Counted from the stretch's first letter, positions 14,540 through 27,650 are shown. The stretch: 64,000 nucleotides of DNA from Pyrocephalus nanus (GCA_038380795.1 CM076270.1:14737001-14801000); one strand, 5' to 3'. Translations and numbers: made by a program. The notes: generated by a model from the sequence alone, not told the origin.

Positions 14540-14695
14540 AGAGAGGCTGTGCAGTCTCCAGCTTCGGTGGTTTTCAAGGCCACATTGGAAAAGCCACAAG
14601 CAATGTGGTCTAATCCCAAAGCTGAGCCTGCTCCCAGCAGGAGGCTGCAGTGAGACCTCCTGAGCTCCCTCCCACCCCGTTCCATGATTGATCAT
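14540..14695 (+). mobile_element. CR1 LINE 3' fragment
   Basis: Blocks resembling the CR1 tail follow in order: agaggctgtgcagtctccag, a ttcaaggccacattggaaaa stretch, and a gagacctcctgagctccctc block ending ttccatgattgat. The copy is diverged and truncated. Confidence 0.6.
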
Positions 14696-16436
14696 TATTG
14701 ATTTTCCACACTGAATTTCTTCCAGTCCTAAATATACTCTTTCTTGAGATTTTGGGGTGGAGGTCAAGAGGGGAAGAGAAGGTAGAACTGTTTAAATTAT
14801 TCCAATTTTTGGCAAACCACAGTCTTATAAAGGACACTATTTCTTTTATTCCCTATTTTCTTCTTCCAAGTCTTAAGACTGGATTTGGGGCATTTTGACC
14901 CCTATTGAGCAGTCAGATGATGCTTTCCCAGAATCACCTCTGATAACCCTGGGGTCTTGCTCCTTAGCAGCAGCAGCAGCAGGCAGCTCACAGCCCATCA
15001 CTCTGGGGATGCAGCAATGGCTGCTTCACTTTACAATCACACACTTTATGAGCCTGGAGTTGTTCTGAGCATAATGAGCAATTCCTCGTGTAGAAACCTG
15101 AGAGCTGGACCAGCACAGCGTTCCAGTGAGTGTTCCCACAGGAGCTGCTAATAAACTGAAACAGAGGGATGAGAGATGCCTTTTGTAACACTCCCCTTTC
15201 CCTCCCCGCGAGTGTGTGCTAGGTGAAGTGTTGCTGTAACTTCAGTTCCTCCATTCTGATGACCTTCTGGGTCAGCAATCAGGTTCCACCAGCCTGGTTC
15301 TTTTATTAGATCTGCAAACCCCCATAAATTTACTGCTGAGATATTCCTAAGATAATTTTTGATTCTGCCCTTTGCTTATTAGCTATACAAACAGATGAGC
15401 TGTTCTCTTCAGGTGCTTCTTTAAAGTTTCCCGTACAGAAGCTCCATGTTCGTGAGCAAATCCATTCATCTGATCAGGAATACTCACATCCTAGGGAATT
15501 GTTCAAAATCCTTCAAAAAGGAAGACAACGTGCCCAGAAGACTCCAGGAGTTAAAATGCTGGCTCCCAAAGGAAATTCAGAAACTGATGCAAACTGAAAA
15601 CCAACCCTAAGGAGGAATTTGCTCCAGCTTGGCCAGCACAGTTGAGAGGAACACAAGGTTCTGTCCATTCCTACGGCTCACCAGCCCATGTTTAAAGACT
15701 TAACACTTAGAGTGGAAGCCCTTTGAGAACCAAGATGAAGAAGAACATGACACACAGAACTTTCCCTTTATTTTCCAATAAATTGGCTGTTCCATAAAAC
15801 AAATTAAAACAAAAGACAAGCCTCCTTAAATACCCTGTGTAATAGGGTTCTTCTGTACGTTCCTATTCAGGGGCCAGCAGTGGCAGAGACTTCTGCAAAC
15901 CAGCAGACACAAGATCCCCCACTGCAGGCTGAGGCTCCCAATCTACACATGGGATGCAGCTTATGTCAATCACATGAATTTTTCATATATGCCAATAGAT
16001 TTTCTGAGGCATCTAGTTAATACTGTGCTGCAGCTCTTCCCACTAAGAGATTATCATTTACTAAAAGGATGGCTCAAATGTCATCTGTCACTTAAAATCC
16101 ATTACAACCTTCAAACAGAAAGTAAAGTGGCTGTGCTTACTGAGGATGTTCTCACGTCTGCAAGAACACTGCAATATGGCAATAAAAACAAAACTCTAAT
16201 GTCCATGTGAGCAGCAAGTGAAAGAAAAATTAATAGCTATTATGAGATCATTTTTATGTCCCTTTTTAGACACTCCAAACACTGTTTGCATATCAATCTG
16301 ATAAATATTTCATACTACAAGTCTTCACAAAGTTTGACACAGAACTCAATAAAAGCCTATTTATGTGACCACAAGATGATGAGATGAAAAACAGTTTGCA
16401 GTCAATTTTAAATAGATGCATAACAAAGCAAAACTA

Positions 16437-16577
<141 letters not shown>

Positions 16578-19500
16578 TCAAATGATTTGAAACCAACAAG
16601 TCATCCATAACCGACCAATTAAATACTCAGTCCTAAGCCAGAAAACAGACAAACAAAGTCAGGATTAAAAGGCTCGCCACATTCATTCTGCAAACCAAGG
16701 AACCAAGCACTGTTAGCCCTGGCAAACAGCCTTACCTTTTCACGGGCTGGAATGTCATTTTATTGACTGGAAGTTCCTTAAATTAACAGCTTCACTTGAA
16801 ACCATGCTACGCTTCCAAACGGGCCATATCAACCAGCACATCCTCAGTACATCAATCCCACCATATATCAACTTTCTTTCCCTCTCAGTGACTGCTGCCA
16901 TTCTCTCAGGGCCACAGACAGCACTGTGGGGTCAGTGCAGCTGCCAGCTCACTGGGATAGTTACACAAGTTTCACTCGGGTTACACTGTGATTTCAGGCA
17001 CCCCGAGGACTTGCAGCTGTTAATAAAGAGCATTAATACTGACTCTGAGGCCCAAACCAGAAAACTCCCCGTGGTCTGAACACATTTATGATTTTTGCAG
17101 TTCCAAAGATGCCTTCCCTTGTACAAAGGAAAAGCCTCGACTCTGGTCGATGCCTGCCAGCAGAGAAGCCCACACTGTCATTTGTCATTTGCTGCTGTTT
17201 CAGATTTAAGACCATACAAAGTAGGAGAAAAAACATTCCCTCAATTTTCACCACATCCTCAGCCAGATGCACAGGTACTTGTCTGCCTTCCAGACAGACC
17301 TGGCTGCTTGAAGGAGCTCGGCTGGCAGCTGATCCCACATGCAAAATGACACCTGTTACTGACATGCTTTATTTGTACTGAGCAGGGCCAGCAGTGCATG
17401 AGCTCTCTGCACATTTTAACTAACAACTAAAAATGTCCTGGATTACTCAAAGAGGGGGCAGGTGAAAACCAGACCTAGGTGGTGTTTAATAAAGCCTCAA
17501 ACACAAAAGGCAGATCAGTGACCTGGTTTCCAGAAACTGAGAGGCTTCAGCGAGCTGAGATCTACACAGACCTTCCACAGTGTCTGGGGGGTATTTTTTG
17601 CTTTGTTTCATAGATCAGGAATTCACAGATTTGCTGTGTGACCAAGAAAGGTATTTAATAATGCAGAAAGATATTTCTGTATTAGAATCAGGAATGTTCT
17701 GATACTCCTGTTTACTGAAATTACTGTATTGTCTAGGTCTGCTCTCTCTCAAATCATTCCACAGAACTACGATGAATTTCCAATATCCAGACTTTGTTTT
17801 CCAACTTTTTCCAGTTTGCAAGCATAAGAACACCAAGGAGTCCACAGAATCCTTTACAAAAACCAGAATGCAGAAGAACATATATGAACCTCTATTTCTG
17901 GAAGTAACTTCAGTGGATTCCCAGAAAACCAGTCACCACAGATTAAAAAACAGTATCCAGGTCCATAAATATGAGACTTGAAAAATTTAGTATCAAGCCA
18001 TGAATTTGAAAAAAAAAAATCAAAAATGTAAAAAGGCAAAAGCCAAATAACAGATACCCTACATGGACTTCAAAATTATTTGGTAAAATAGGGCCACAGC
18101 AGAGAAAAGCAATGCAGTGAACACTGCTGAAAACATGGTTATGGGGATGGCTGTATCCAGCCTTTACTCAAAGACCTCATCACACTGCAACTCCATGTGA
18201 CAAAAATGTGTATTGCCTCACAGTGGCAATTTTAATACCTTTTGAATACAGAACTGAGGAACCCATAAAAATATCTGCTGCTGTCTACTGCTGTAGAGAA
18301 ATCAAAACCATTCTCTCCTGCTCTCTGCAAAACAAACCAAGCTTCTCTCTGGTCTGCTCAGATCCTTACTGGAAATGTTTTAGGCATGGTGTGTCTCTCT
18401 AAGCAATACCCCCATTCCTGGAGAAATACTGTGGTTTTCCAGCTTACACACCTGCACCCCTAGGATCATCAGGATACAAATATTTCTCTCCATTAAAACC
18501 AGATTCAACAATCCTCCCAGGCAAACTGCTCCAACCCTTCCCTGGAAACCGCTAGAGCTACATAAATAAATTAAACTCTACTACCTCTTCACATGCATCT
18601 CGTGCACAGAAAACCTGACTTTGCTACAACCTTGGTTCAGGTCTAGCAAAACCTCTGGAGATTTGGGTATTTAGTTCTAGAAGTTTCAATTGTTTCCAAG
18701 CACTGCATATGGAAGGAACAGTTAAATTATTAACAGTCCTCTCTTCTTTGCCTTAAACAGACTGTTACCTTAACCCTGCTTCTCTTGATATTCTTCTGAT
18801 ATAACTTCTCTGGCTTGCTGGAAGCCTTTTTGGCTTTTTCCCTCTCAATAAATCAGCACTAAGGGTGAGATTCATCTTACCTAAATTTGAGAAGTATACA
18901 ATGCAGAACAGAAAATCTTTAGGTGCAACATGCCTCATGCTAAGGTCAGTGTTCAAAACTGGTCAAACAGTTTAAGTTTCATAGATTTTATTTTCTCTTC
19001 ATTGATCTAGACAAGCAGCTCAAATATAAATGTTTAAAATTAAACAAGATGAATCTCATCCTAACAACAGTGAGGCAGAGAGGAGATTTCTTTCAAAGAA
19101 TTTAAATATGTAAGGAGCAAGGGGAAAACATCACAAAGTAAATTCCCTTCAACCCTGGCATTTATTTGAAGTACGGAGACAGAATCAAGGACAATCTACA
19201 GTTCTTGGCTGATTTAACATTAAAATAAACATCATTTCAAGCAGCAGGGAATTCTGCCTGAATCATGCAACTCCTGCACAAAAAGGCCCTTGCAGTGGGG
19301 CCCTGAGTTCCTTCAGCTGTGCCTCTTGCTCCTGTCCCAGCCTTGCAGTTGCTCGGGGTACTCCCATCGTACCCTTTTCCTCCTCTTTCTGAACTCGGAG
19401 CAGGAGTAAAGCACCTCCCAGCTGCCAGCAGCTCTGTCAGGTCTGGAACACTCCCTGAGCGGAGCAGCTGGCCAGCATCCATCTCCCTCACTCCATACAC

Positions 19501-21867
19501 ATCTTGCAAGAACTGATAGGAAGCAATTTATCTGGTGGCAGTTATCCACATCTTAATAGACCAGAATTATCCTGCCCTCACTCCTCGGGTGTGTGACCAG
19601 TCACCTGAGGGGGAAACTTCAGATTAGTCACAATTTATATCTTTCCTGGAGCTGTTGTGAGGGAAGATAATCTGGGCCTAAGGAGACCTGCCTCATCTGA
19701 GGAGAGGAGAAGCTGGCAGTGCCTAAGGCAAAACCTTTCCTCTCTAAGACTCCTTTGACATGACAGAGACGTGAGAGAATTTGGCAGAGTGTGAGGGACC
19801 TACAGGACTGGGGCGAGCAGAGCAAAGCACACAAGTGATAACCCCTTTTAGGAGCTCAAGTTCACTCTGCTTTGCTTTCTGTTTTCTGTGGTGACTAAAG
19901 CATGCCAGAAAAGTGGCAATAACTCCAGGAGCCCTCCTTAAAACTCCAGGTATTACTCTGGAGTTTTAATAACTAGCCATTGAAACCATCCATAAGTTAA
20001 AAAATTAACAGATTGCTGGGCAGCCTTTTACCATGTCATGGTTCTGAGGAATATATTTCCATAAACACAGTAAATTCCACACCTCTGCAAAATAAATGAA
20101 AACAAATTTACCTTCTTTCTACTATTACATAAAGCCCTAGCTATGGAATTTATACACCATGCCCCTTTAAAAACACAACACAGCAAAAAACTGAGTTTAT
20201 GTATCAGTTTTTGTAAATAAAACCACTTCTATAAGCTTTTATCAGTGCTCCTGAGGTGGCTCAAGGTTCCATAGAGATAAATTCAGTAATTGCTGCCACC
20301 ACCAGATTCAGCCTTGTGAAAAAAAAAAAAGCATTGATGAAGAAAAATGGCTAAATGCACAGGCTCATGAATCATGGATGAATCAGCCCTCATGGTTGAT
20401 CCTTCACACTCCAAGAGGAACAAGCCTCACAGCAAACATGAGTCATCCCATTGAGAGAAGGCTCAGAACTGTCCGTCACACGGCTCAAATGCACCACGGG
20501 TTTTCTCCAAACATCTGAAACACCAATAAGCAAAATCATATCTTCACTGTGTTCTGAAGCCAATTCTGTGAATACAGAAAGTTAAAGATTTTTCCTTTCA
20601 TGTTCCCTCAACAGAGAAGAATTCTGGAGGGGAGTATTTTATATGGTCCTAAGCAAAGTATATTAATATATCAAATTGACTTCAGGAACATTTGTTTAAA
20701 GAGAGTACCCAAAAAGATTAGAAAATGTTATTAAAAAGTAGAAATAAGGCACACAAGTGGGAGATCAGAATAAGCCTTCAAAGCAGCTTATTTAAGAGCT
20801 AGAAAGTAAACCTTGGCTTTCTGGGTGGAACCAGACAGTGGCTTCCCAAATCTAAATGTGTGAAGCCAACAACCCTAACCCAAAGATTGCTTCAGGTTTC
20901 CTCACCCTTAGCCAGACTTATTCCTGATAAAAGCCTGGTTGGGACCTTCTGAATTAGTGCTTATCCCTTTCTCTGATAGCTCTTCCACACCAGGCTTAAG
21001 ATTCTGAGCCCTCAGGGGATTCTCAAAACCTTCATGTGCAAATCCTGCTGATTTTTTTTTTTTCTAAAAAGAAAGATCTCATCTTGTTTACAAGCAATCA
21101 GAACTGTAGATGTTACTGATGATGGTATCTCACCAACACTTCGCACAGTGGCATTAAATGCTTCCCAGTTCTACCAGAAATAAAATACATACGTGTTTTC
21201 TTCCATTTTTTAATGTTTCATAGTATTGGTGGCTCACAATCATCCTCTGATTAAAGAACATGCTGATACCTTTAATGTCCCTCAGGTTTTTCAGCTGGTG
21301 TGCAGTTACCAAATCCATTAATAGGCACTTTTAACCTTGAACTCTACGATATTTCACTCACTTCTTAAGCCATCTGGGTTCTCAAACTGGGGATGGGAAT
21401 ATCCCTTTCGTACCACGGCCATGACAGAATCTCTGAGATTTTGATCCTTGGCACATTTCACAAATTTTCTCTCACTTCTTGAATGTGGCACATCCAGGAA
21501 AATATGACCCCAGAACATGTTTTTCCACAGCTAACCCCAAAGCTAATCAGAACCCCCCAGGCTGACACTGCCCATCAACGTTACCCCCGCTTTAGCCTGT
21601 GCTCGTCCACAACTAAGTTTCTTTAAAATAATAATAAAAAAAAATATGACAAAACTGTAATGCAGAGCGTGTTACGATTAAGGGCATACAAATGATTTTT
21701 TGTCCAAGCATTCAGTTTCTTAAGTAAGGGGACTTGAAATATTAGCTTGGAATGCCACTCAATCCCGATAAACTGAGGCTCCTTCACACTCCATGGTAAA
21801 AAAAAGGCCAACATTAAAAAACATTTCAAAAGGAAAAAAAAATAAATTTTAGAGTTATTGAACATAC

Positions 21868-21909
21868 CTGGTGCAGCTGCCTGGCACTGGGGTGAGCACA
21901 GGGTGGGCT
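21868..21909 (-). other. Candidate cryptic or cassette exon of STAG1 (42 nt)
   Basis: On the minus strand, a C-rich tract from the minisatellite ends catccccccacag, then 42 nt, then a good donor CAG followed by gtatgtt (GT at 21866-21867). Inserted between exons 2 and 3 it keeps frame: 14 codons with no stop, giving Q-AHPVLTPVPGSCTR-D. A CTCAC branch-point-like sequence lies about 25 nt upstream of the acceptor. This is a splice-motif prediction only. The sequence is not part of any SA1 protein I know. Confidence 0.3.
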
Positions 21910-22240
21910 CTGTGGGGGGATGAGGAGTGGGATCTGTGAGGGGATGGGAGGGATCTGTGAGGGGACGAGGAGGGGGCTCTGGGAGGGGACAAGGGGGGAG
22001 CTCCGTGAGGGGGGCTCTATGAGGGGGGCTCCGTGAGGGGACGAGGGGAGGGTCTGTGCGGGGACGAGGGGGGCTCCGTGAGGGGGGCTCTGTGCAGGGA
22101 CGAGGGGGGCTCTGTGCAGGGACGAGGGGAGGGTCTGTGTGGGGACGAGGGGGGGCTCTGTGGGGGGGGCTCTGTGAGGGGAGTGATCCGTGAGGGGAAT
22201 GCTGGGGGGCTCTGAGGGGAGCAGGGGGGTAACTGGGGAA
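21893..22240. repeat. G-rich minisatellite in STAG1 intron 2
   Basis: About 350 bp of irregular tandem units are built from GGGGCTCTGTG and AGGGGACGAGGGG blocks. The basic unit is about 15-19 bp, with higher-order pairs of about 35 bp. The plus strand is almost free of C apart from the CTC and ACG steps. The transcribed RNA from the minus strand is therefore C-rich, and the DNA template strand is G-rich with many GGG runs able to form quadruplexes. The Pro/Arg-rich open frames read through it (PPHRAPPRPHTDPP-like) are repeat artefacts. Confidence 0.85.
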
Positions 22241-22406
22241 AGGACAGGGAAAAGTGAACACTTTGTGGGTTTTGTCTTTGTTTCTCACCATCATCCAAAT
22301 CCTTTTTAATTAGCAATAAATTAATTTTCCCCAAGCTGAGCCTGTTTGGCCTGTTGTTATTTCCCTGTCATTAGTTCGCCCCACAAGCTTCTTCACCTCG
22401 TCGTGT

Positions 22407-22422
22407 CCCCCCCCCCCCCCCC
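22407..22422 (+). repeat. Poly-C run of 16
   Basis: A homopolymer of 16 C lies on the plus strand, poly-G in the STAG1 pre-mRNA, about 580 bp downstream of exon 2. It is likely to be variable in length and prone to sequencing error. Confidence 0.9.
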
Positions 22423-23001
22423 GGCCTGTGAGGAGCAGGTTCCCTTCTCTAAAATTCCTTCCTAACTCCACTTGATTTACTCTCCAGCGCCTCTCATTAC
22501 AAACCTCCACTCCATTCTTCCCAGTAGCTCACTTTCTCCAGGCCCAGCCATGTTCCCATGTGTACAAGCCACTCCCATTTCCCAGCAAGACCAAAATGTG
22601 CCCAATCCACTTGCTGCCTTCAACTGCAGCAGCCAAAGAAAGGCTTTTTGCACAATAAATCCAGCTCACGGTTAAGGAAGTGCTCAACAGGAATATACAA
22701 CGTGGTCAGTTACGACCAAAACCAACACTCACAACATTCAGAAGCATAAAAGTAGCGGAGATCTTGTTTTGCTTTTCACAGCAAAAGTTAAGTCTCCATA
22801 CGTAGAAAGAAATACATTTTTGATTAAGTGGTTTATGTCCTTTACACAGTTTTCCAGTGTATGAATACAGAGAAGGCCTGGAACAGTCACATTAACCTGC
22901 ACTTCTCTCAAGTTTGTGCTTTATCCTCACAGTCACCTCTCTGTTTACTTCAACCTTTTTAAAAGCAAAGATTTCAAATACAGAGAGAAATGTATACTCA
23001 C

Positions 23002-23030
23002 TGTAGTACTGGCAAATCTGAAGTAATCAT
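23002..23030 (-). CDS. STAG1: STAG1 start codon and first 9 2/3 codons (exon 2 coding part)
   Basis: The coding part is ATG followed by ITSDLPVL and the first two bases of Gln10; the donor gtgagtat follows (GT at 23000-23001). The start was chosen because MITS(D/E)LPVLQ is the SA1 N-terminus and because the phase joins exactly to exon 3. The context is GCAAAA-ATG-A: a purine at -3 is favourable, and A at +4 is not optimal. No in-frame upstream ATG extends the protein. The exon is too short to show as an open frame on its own. Residue 5 is Asp here, where human has Glu as I recall. Confidence 0.93.
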
Positions 23031-23056
23031 TTTTGCAGCACTCTTAAAAGTAAGAG

Positions 23057-23062
23057 CTACAT
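23057..23062 (-). promoter_or_regulatory. Start-stop element (ATG-TAG) in the STAG1 leader
   Basis: An ATG is followed at once by TAG, 26 nt before the main ATG, in the context GTTCT-ATG-TAG. Minimal start-stop uORFs are known to stall or recycle initiating ribosomes without making a peptide. The element is seen directly; activity is not shown. It would act after the 6-codon uORF and before the main start. Confidence 0.55.
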
Positions 23063-23093
23063 AGAACTTCTTCTCAAAGTTATTATAAGACAA

Positions 23094-23114
23094 CTACTTG
23101 GAAACCTCTTTCAT
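23094..23114 (-). promoter_or_regulatory. Upstream ORF of 6 codons in the STAG1 leader
   Basis: The frame reads ATG AAA GAG GTT TCC AAG TAG (MKEVSK, stop), ending 63 nt before the main start. The context TTTTC-ATG-A has T at -3 and A at +4, which is weak, so leaky scanning would be expected. By general knowledge such uORFs can lower translation of the main frame. Any effect here is inference. Confidence 0.6.
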
Positions 23115-26100
23115 GAAAAGAATGTCAAAGTCCAGTCTGTAAGAGAGAGAAAAAAAATTGTTAGATATGATTCCAAAACACTCACACATCAAATAAAAAG
23201 TGCTGTCAACAAAAAAGGACAATTTTGAAGTAGCACTACTATTAAACCACACAAGATTTAGAATGGATGGCCCTAGAATAGCTTAATCATGTTCTTGCAT
23301 TCAGTTTTTACAATTCTTTTTGGGCACTTTGAGCAATTAAAAAAATATGTGTTCTGCATTACCTCCCAGATTTAACACATCTATGTTTGAATGGCACTGC
23401 ACTTACTCAGACTCCCCAGCTCACAGTTTTATGTGACTGAACTTCACAGAACAGTCAGAAGCTGTGCAAGTGTATAACTGCAACAGGAAGTACTTTAACT
23501 TGATGAAGTGAGGCTGTAAGTTTAAATAATAAACCAGACTGCCTCTGTAGTACCACTACACCCACTTGTAACATCTCTCTCCCCCAAAAGACCAATCAAG
23601 GAGTTGACTAATCGCAGCAGACGCGACTTTACCACTAAATAACAGCACAATGTGACAGATTCAATAATCTTCAATGTAATAAAGCACACAACTGCCATCC
23701 TATTCTTCCAGAAAATGCAAGTTCTGGAGAAAACAAAATGATTTATTCCATTCTCTCCTTTTACAGGTCCTGGGGTAATATGAAGAGCTGCATGGAGCAC
23801 TGCAGCTGAGCAATGGCAGTGAATACCAACTGCATGATTTTAAAACATGGGATTTGTTCGAACGCTAATATTTAAATGCTTAATTTCATGGGCAGGTTTT
23901 TCTGTGCTTTAATAGCTTTGCACAAGGCAGCAGGAAAATCAAAGCAGGAAGAGGTAACGTGACCTGCACCAGACACAGGATCTAAATGGAAGTGCACCAT
24001 TCTAAACAAAACAGTGCAACATTAAATTATTATTTCCATCCTACTACACCACAATATTGTTGATTTACCAAACTGTACACTGTGAACGCTTTTTTGCCTC
24101 TGGATACTACAGTTCCAATTAGAATCACAGTTGCACACAACTAGTTCTTCCAGTACTTGGTACTTCACGCTACCAACATTTTCACTTACAGTGTCTCAGC
24201 ATCAAATTTAAATTTTTCTCTATATGCTGCCGTCTCATTGGCCATTTTTAATACTATATAATTAGTAAGCTACTCTGTTGCAAAACAAATGCTAACAAAG
24301 GAGAGAGGTTTGTTTGGAGTTAAAGGTACTGCTCTAACACTAATGGTTTAAAGGAGGTCATTTTCCACAGCCATGCAGGTGGAAAAGCTCTCCAGTTTCA
24401 CTGTGACACAAAGTTAGTCTCAATTTTTCAGGAACAAAAATGTTATGTATGCTATTTGTGCTATTTCCAAATCAGTGTTTTTTCACAAGAGACACTGCCC
24501 ATAACCATGGTTTAAAGGGGAATGGCATGCACAGTCCACACCATAAAGCAACCACTTCACACTCTGGTAAGATTTGTTATAAACAAACACAGCACCAGAC
24601 TGAATTCAGTTCTGAGTTGATTTCCTACACAATAAAATAAAGGCAGTGCTCAGATCTCTGAAATGGCAAAGTTCACTACAACGGGAACAAGGCTGAAGAT
24701 AAAGGTGTATTTTTTGTACATACACACCTATGCTAACTGGACCTCAAAGGAAACCTATCCAGCTTGGATCTTCAGATGATCTAATTCTAGCAGGATACTG
24801 GGCAACCTTACTTTTCAGAAAAGCTTTCTAAAGAAGTTCAAGAAAATTTATGTGTGCTCCATGTGAGATATTTCCCACAGATGTTTGAGGCATCCTGCAC
24901 AACTGCTACGTGGGATTTTTCTGTTTGATTTTCTCTTTTAACCCAGTTCTCACCCCTCACAACTGTTGGGCTGTGCATGCTCAGCTGTAGCGATCCACCA
25001 GCCGTGTCCCTCACACCCATCCAGCACAGCCCTGCTGGCTATCCTGCTCTGGTGTCCCAGCTCCTGCTTCCTCAGCCCACACAGCTGGGTCAGGAAACCC
25101 TGACCAGCCCTGGAATCACTGCCTCGCAACTTCCACACCACTAACATTCCTCTCACTCACAGAAACACCACCACCTCCTTCCAAAGGGCAGCCTTAAACT
25201 AATCATCCACATTGCTTAGGAGTGGGCTGGAAATAAAATAAGGCCCTATAGTGACTAATAACAGGCTGTGCATGCTCTCCATTTACCTGTGCAATTAAGT
25301 TTGACAACTGTGGAAAATTCACTGATCCTTACAGACTACACAAATATGAACCTTCGTGTTTATTCTCGTTTTAGGAAAAGAAACACCTGTTTCTGAAAGA
25401 TGATGTTCTTATAACCAGGAAAATAAAACTCTGCCTCTTCCTCTCATTCAGCCTGAGAATAGAGCCATTTATAAAAATATCCTGAAAGTTTGAAACATAT
25501 TCCCATTTTGTCACCTTTATGCCAGGGAACAGAAGAGTAGGGGGAGGAACATTTTATACACTGGCATTTTGGGTTATTTAAACTATAATAAACACAACAC
25601 AGTCCTTTAACATGCTTCCATTTTAGTTTTAAAAAAAAAAGTCTGATGTTTTCATTCAGTCTCAATTTTAATGACCTTTGCATGTTTGCAGCTTTTTGAA
25701 TCTGCACATCTATATTTAAAGATGACATAAATTTATGCTAGCACGGTTAAAATGACCTATAGAGAAATATAAAGCAGGCAGTTGAAAACACCAGTCAGTT
25801 TAAAAATGTGCTGGGAAACAAAAGTTTCCCTTTTTTGCCTGTTTTCGAACCATGCACAATAATCAGGGCTGACATAATAACCACTATACAAAACTTCCTC
25901 TTTAAAAAATATATTTTCTAGTAAATTGTCTGATTTATTATATTTTTTCTTCAGTAAGGGTCTCAATGAGCTCAGCTTTACAAAAAGGCTCTACAATTTT
26001 ACAACAATGAATCCACTACATGCATTCTATCAATATTTCCTGTAGTCTCCAGTAACATGCAAAGCTACCTACATTTTTTTGCAGTCCTTGGATTGTTTAT

Positions 26101-27269
26101 TTGTCTCTTTGGTGCTGGAGTCATTTACCCATTGCAGCCAAAAACCAAAGGAATGAAAAGATTGACAAACCCCCGAAAGCTGACAGTCCTGCCAAGCAAC
26201 TCTCTGGGTGCAACAACCAAAGCAAGTTCAATTAACTTTACAATGAACGAGGTACCTCCGCCTTCCAAAGCTGAGACCAAAACTTAAACTGAACAAATAT
26301 AACAAAGAAACCCAACTACTAAATCCAGCAATAGAAGTTAAAACATAACTAATTCCACTGCCTGCAAGATATTCAAACCAAAAGGGAATTGGAATCAGAC
26401 TGACTCCCAGTTCAAAATCCTTCCCTTGTTGACCAAGTGACTTTGTCCCATCTGAGTGCAAAATTAGTCCAACAATGGCTCCAACAACCAGAGCATTGTC
26501 CTCCAGAATTACCTGGTAGTGCCTGTACCCCATACTCTCATTTTCCAGGTAAATGCCTGTGCTGCCTCGCTCAGTGCTCCCTGCAGGAACACACGATGGT
26601 GTGCCACAGTACTGCTCAGCACCCCAAACAACACGTGCAAAACTCGAGCTTTCATAGGCACTTTAGAGACAACATTTCCACATTCTTGCCCAAAAAACGT
26701 ATCTAAGTAGTGGGAAAAGGCCCCTCCCAGCACAAACAATCCTGCTCTGCTCACCCAGGGAGAGCTCCAACCCATCCATCAACCAGGTGAGAGACGAGAG
26801 AGGATCTCACATGCAGGCAGAGCAGTTCTAGCTTTTCCTGGTTTATCCAACCCCACACAAGGCCTTACATCTTTCCTGATACCTTTCCTGAAAAATCCAT
26901 ATTTCACTTTATCACATTTAAGTGAGTACTTAAAGCAAGATTGAAAATCCAAGTGATAGAGAAATTATCACTGGGCACTAGTGAGTTCCTCACTACTTAC
27001 AGGGCACAGCAAGCTCTGCCCACCCATGCTCTGCAGCATTCCAGCATTCCTAATCCAGTCAAACCATGACAGGAGGAGGAAATAGCAGCAGCAACCAGGC
27101 TAGCACAGCTCTGCTTCCTACATCCCTCACAGTCATACCAGACACATCATCGGGGTACTGCACACCCCTCTCCAATGTGTCTCTGCTGTCACTGCCACCA
27201 TTCCAATAGGATCCTCGGATAGGTGGACAGTTCCTAACCTGCAAAGACACATCAACAGCCAACACTAAA

Positions 27270-27650
27270 CCCTGGGAGAGCTGGTTCATCCACCAGATGT
27301 TTGTGTCGTTCAGAGGGACCTGGTCAGGCTGGAGCAGGGGACACATAGGAGCCCCATGAAGTTCAATAAATGGAACCACAGTCCCACCTGGGGAGGAACA
27401 ACCCCGTGCACAGGTCTGGGGCCAACCCTCTGGAAAGGAGTTTTCCCAAAAGAGATCTGGTGACACCAACTTAATGGGAGCCAGCAACACAGCCTTTGCT
27501 GCAGAGGCCAAGAACATCTCCTGGGCTGCTTCAGGCAGAGCACTGCCAGCCCTCGGTGACCCTTCCCCTCTACCCAGAGCCCAGGAGGCACATCTGGAGC
27601 CCCGTGCCCAGGGCTGGGCTACCCAGGACAGGAGAAACACGGACACCTCT
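27270..27650 (+). mobile_element. CR1 LINE fragment (end of ORF2 region)
   Basis: The order gttcagagggacctggtcag, gctggagcaggggac, catgaagttcaataaatgg, ggaggaacaaccccgtgcac, then gctgcagaggccaagaacat and gaggcacatctggagccccg follows the CR1 ORF2 C-terminal region. The reading frame is broken and there is no intact reverse transcriptase. An antisense open frame of 195 codons across it is an artefact. Confidence 0.75.

Larger units (their letters stand above)
23031..23136 (-). other. STAG1: STAG1 exon 2, 5' untranslated part
   Basis: These 106 nt lie between a strong acceptor (T-rich tract, then ctctctcttacag, AG at 23137-23138) and the start codon. The leader contains two upstream ATGs, neither in frame with an extension of the protein (see the uORF entries). 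I infer that it is joined to a GC-rich exon 1 at the CpG island about 36.8 kb upstream. The acceptor gives confidence in the boundary. No transcript data were available to confirm it. Confidence 0.85.

Noticed and set aside
21623..22294. A 223-codon Pro/Arg/His-rich frame across the minisatellite.
   Set aside because: It is the translation of the tandem repeat and has no conserved content.
26228..26533. A minus-strand frame with a hydrophobic, transporter-like run (VVGAIVGLIL).
   Set aside because: It resembles a membrane segment, but no family could be assigned, the overlapping plus strand gives an equally hydrophobic frame nearby, and there is no supporting gene structure.
27059..27646. 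A 195-codon minus-strand open frame.
   Set aside because: It is mostly the antisense of a CR1 fragment on the plus strand.
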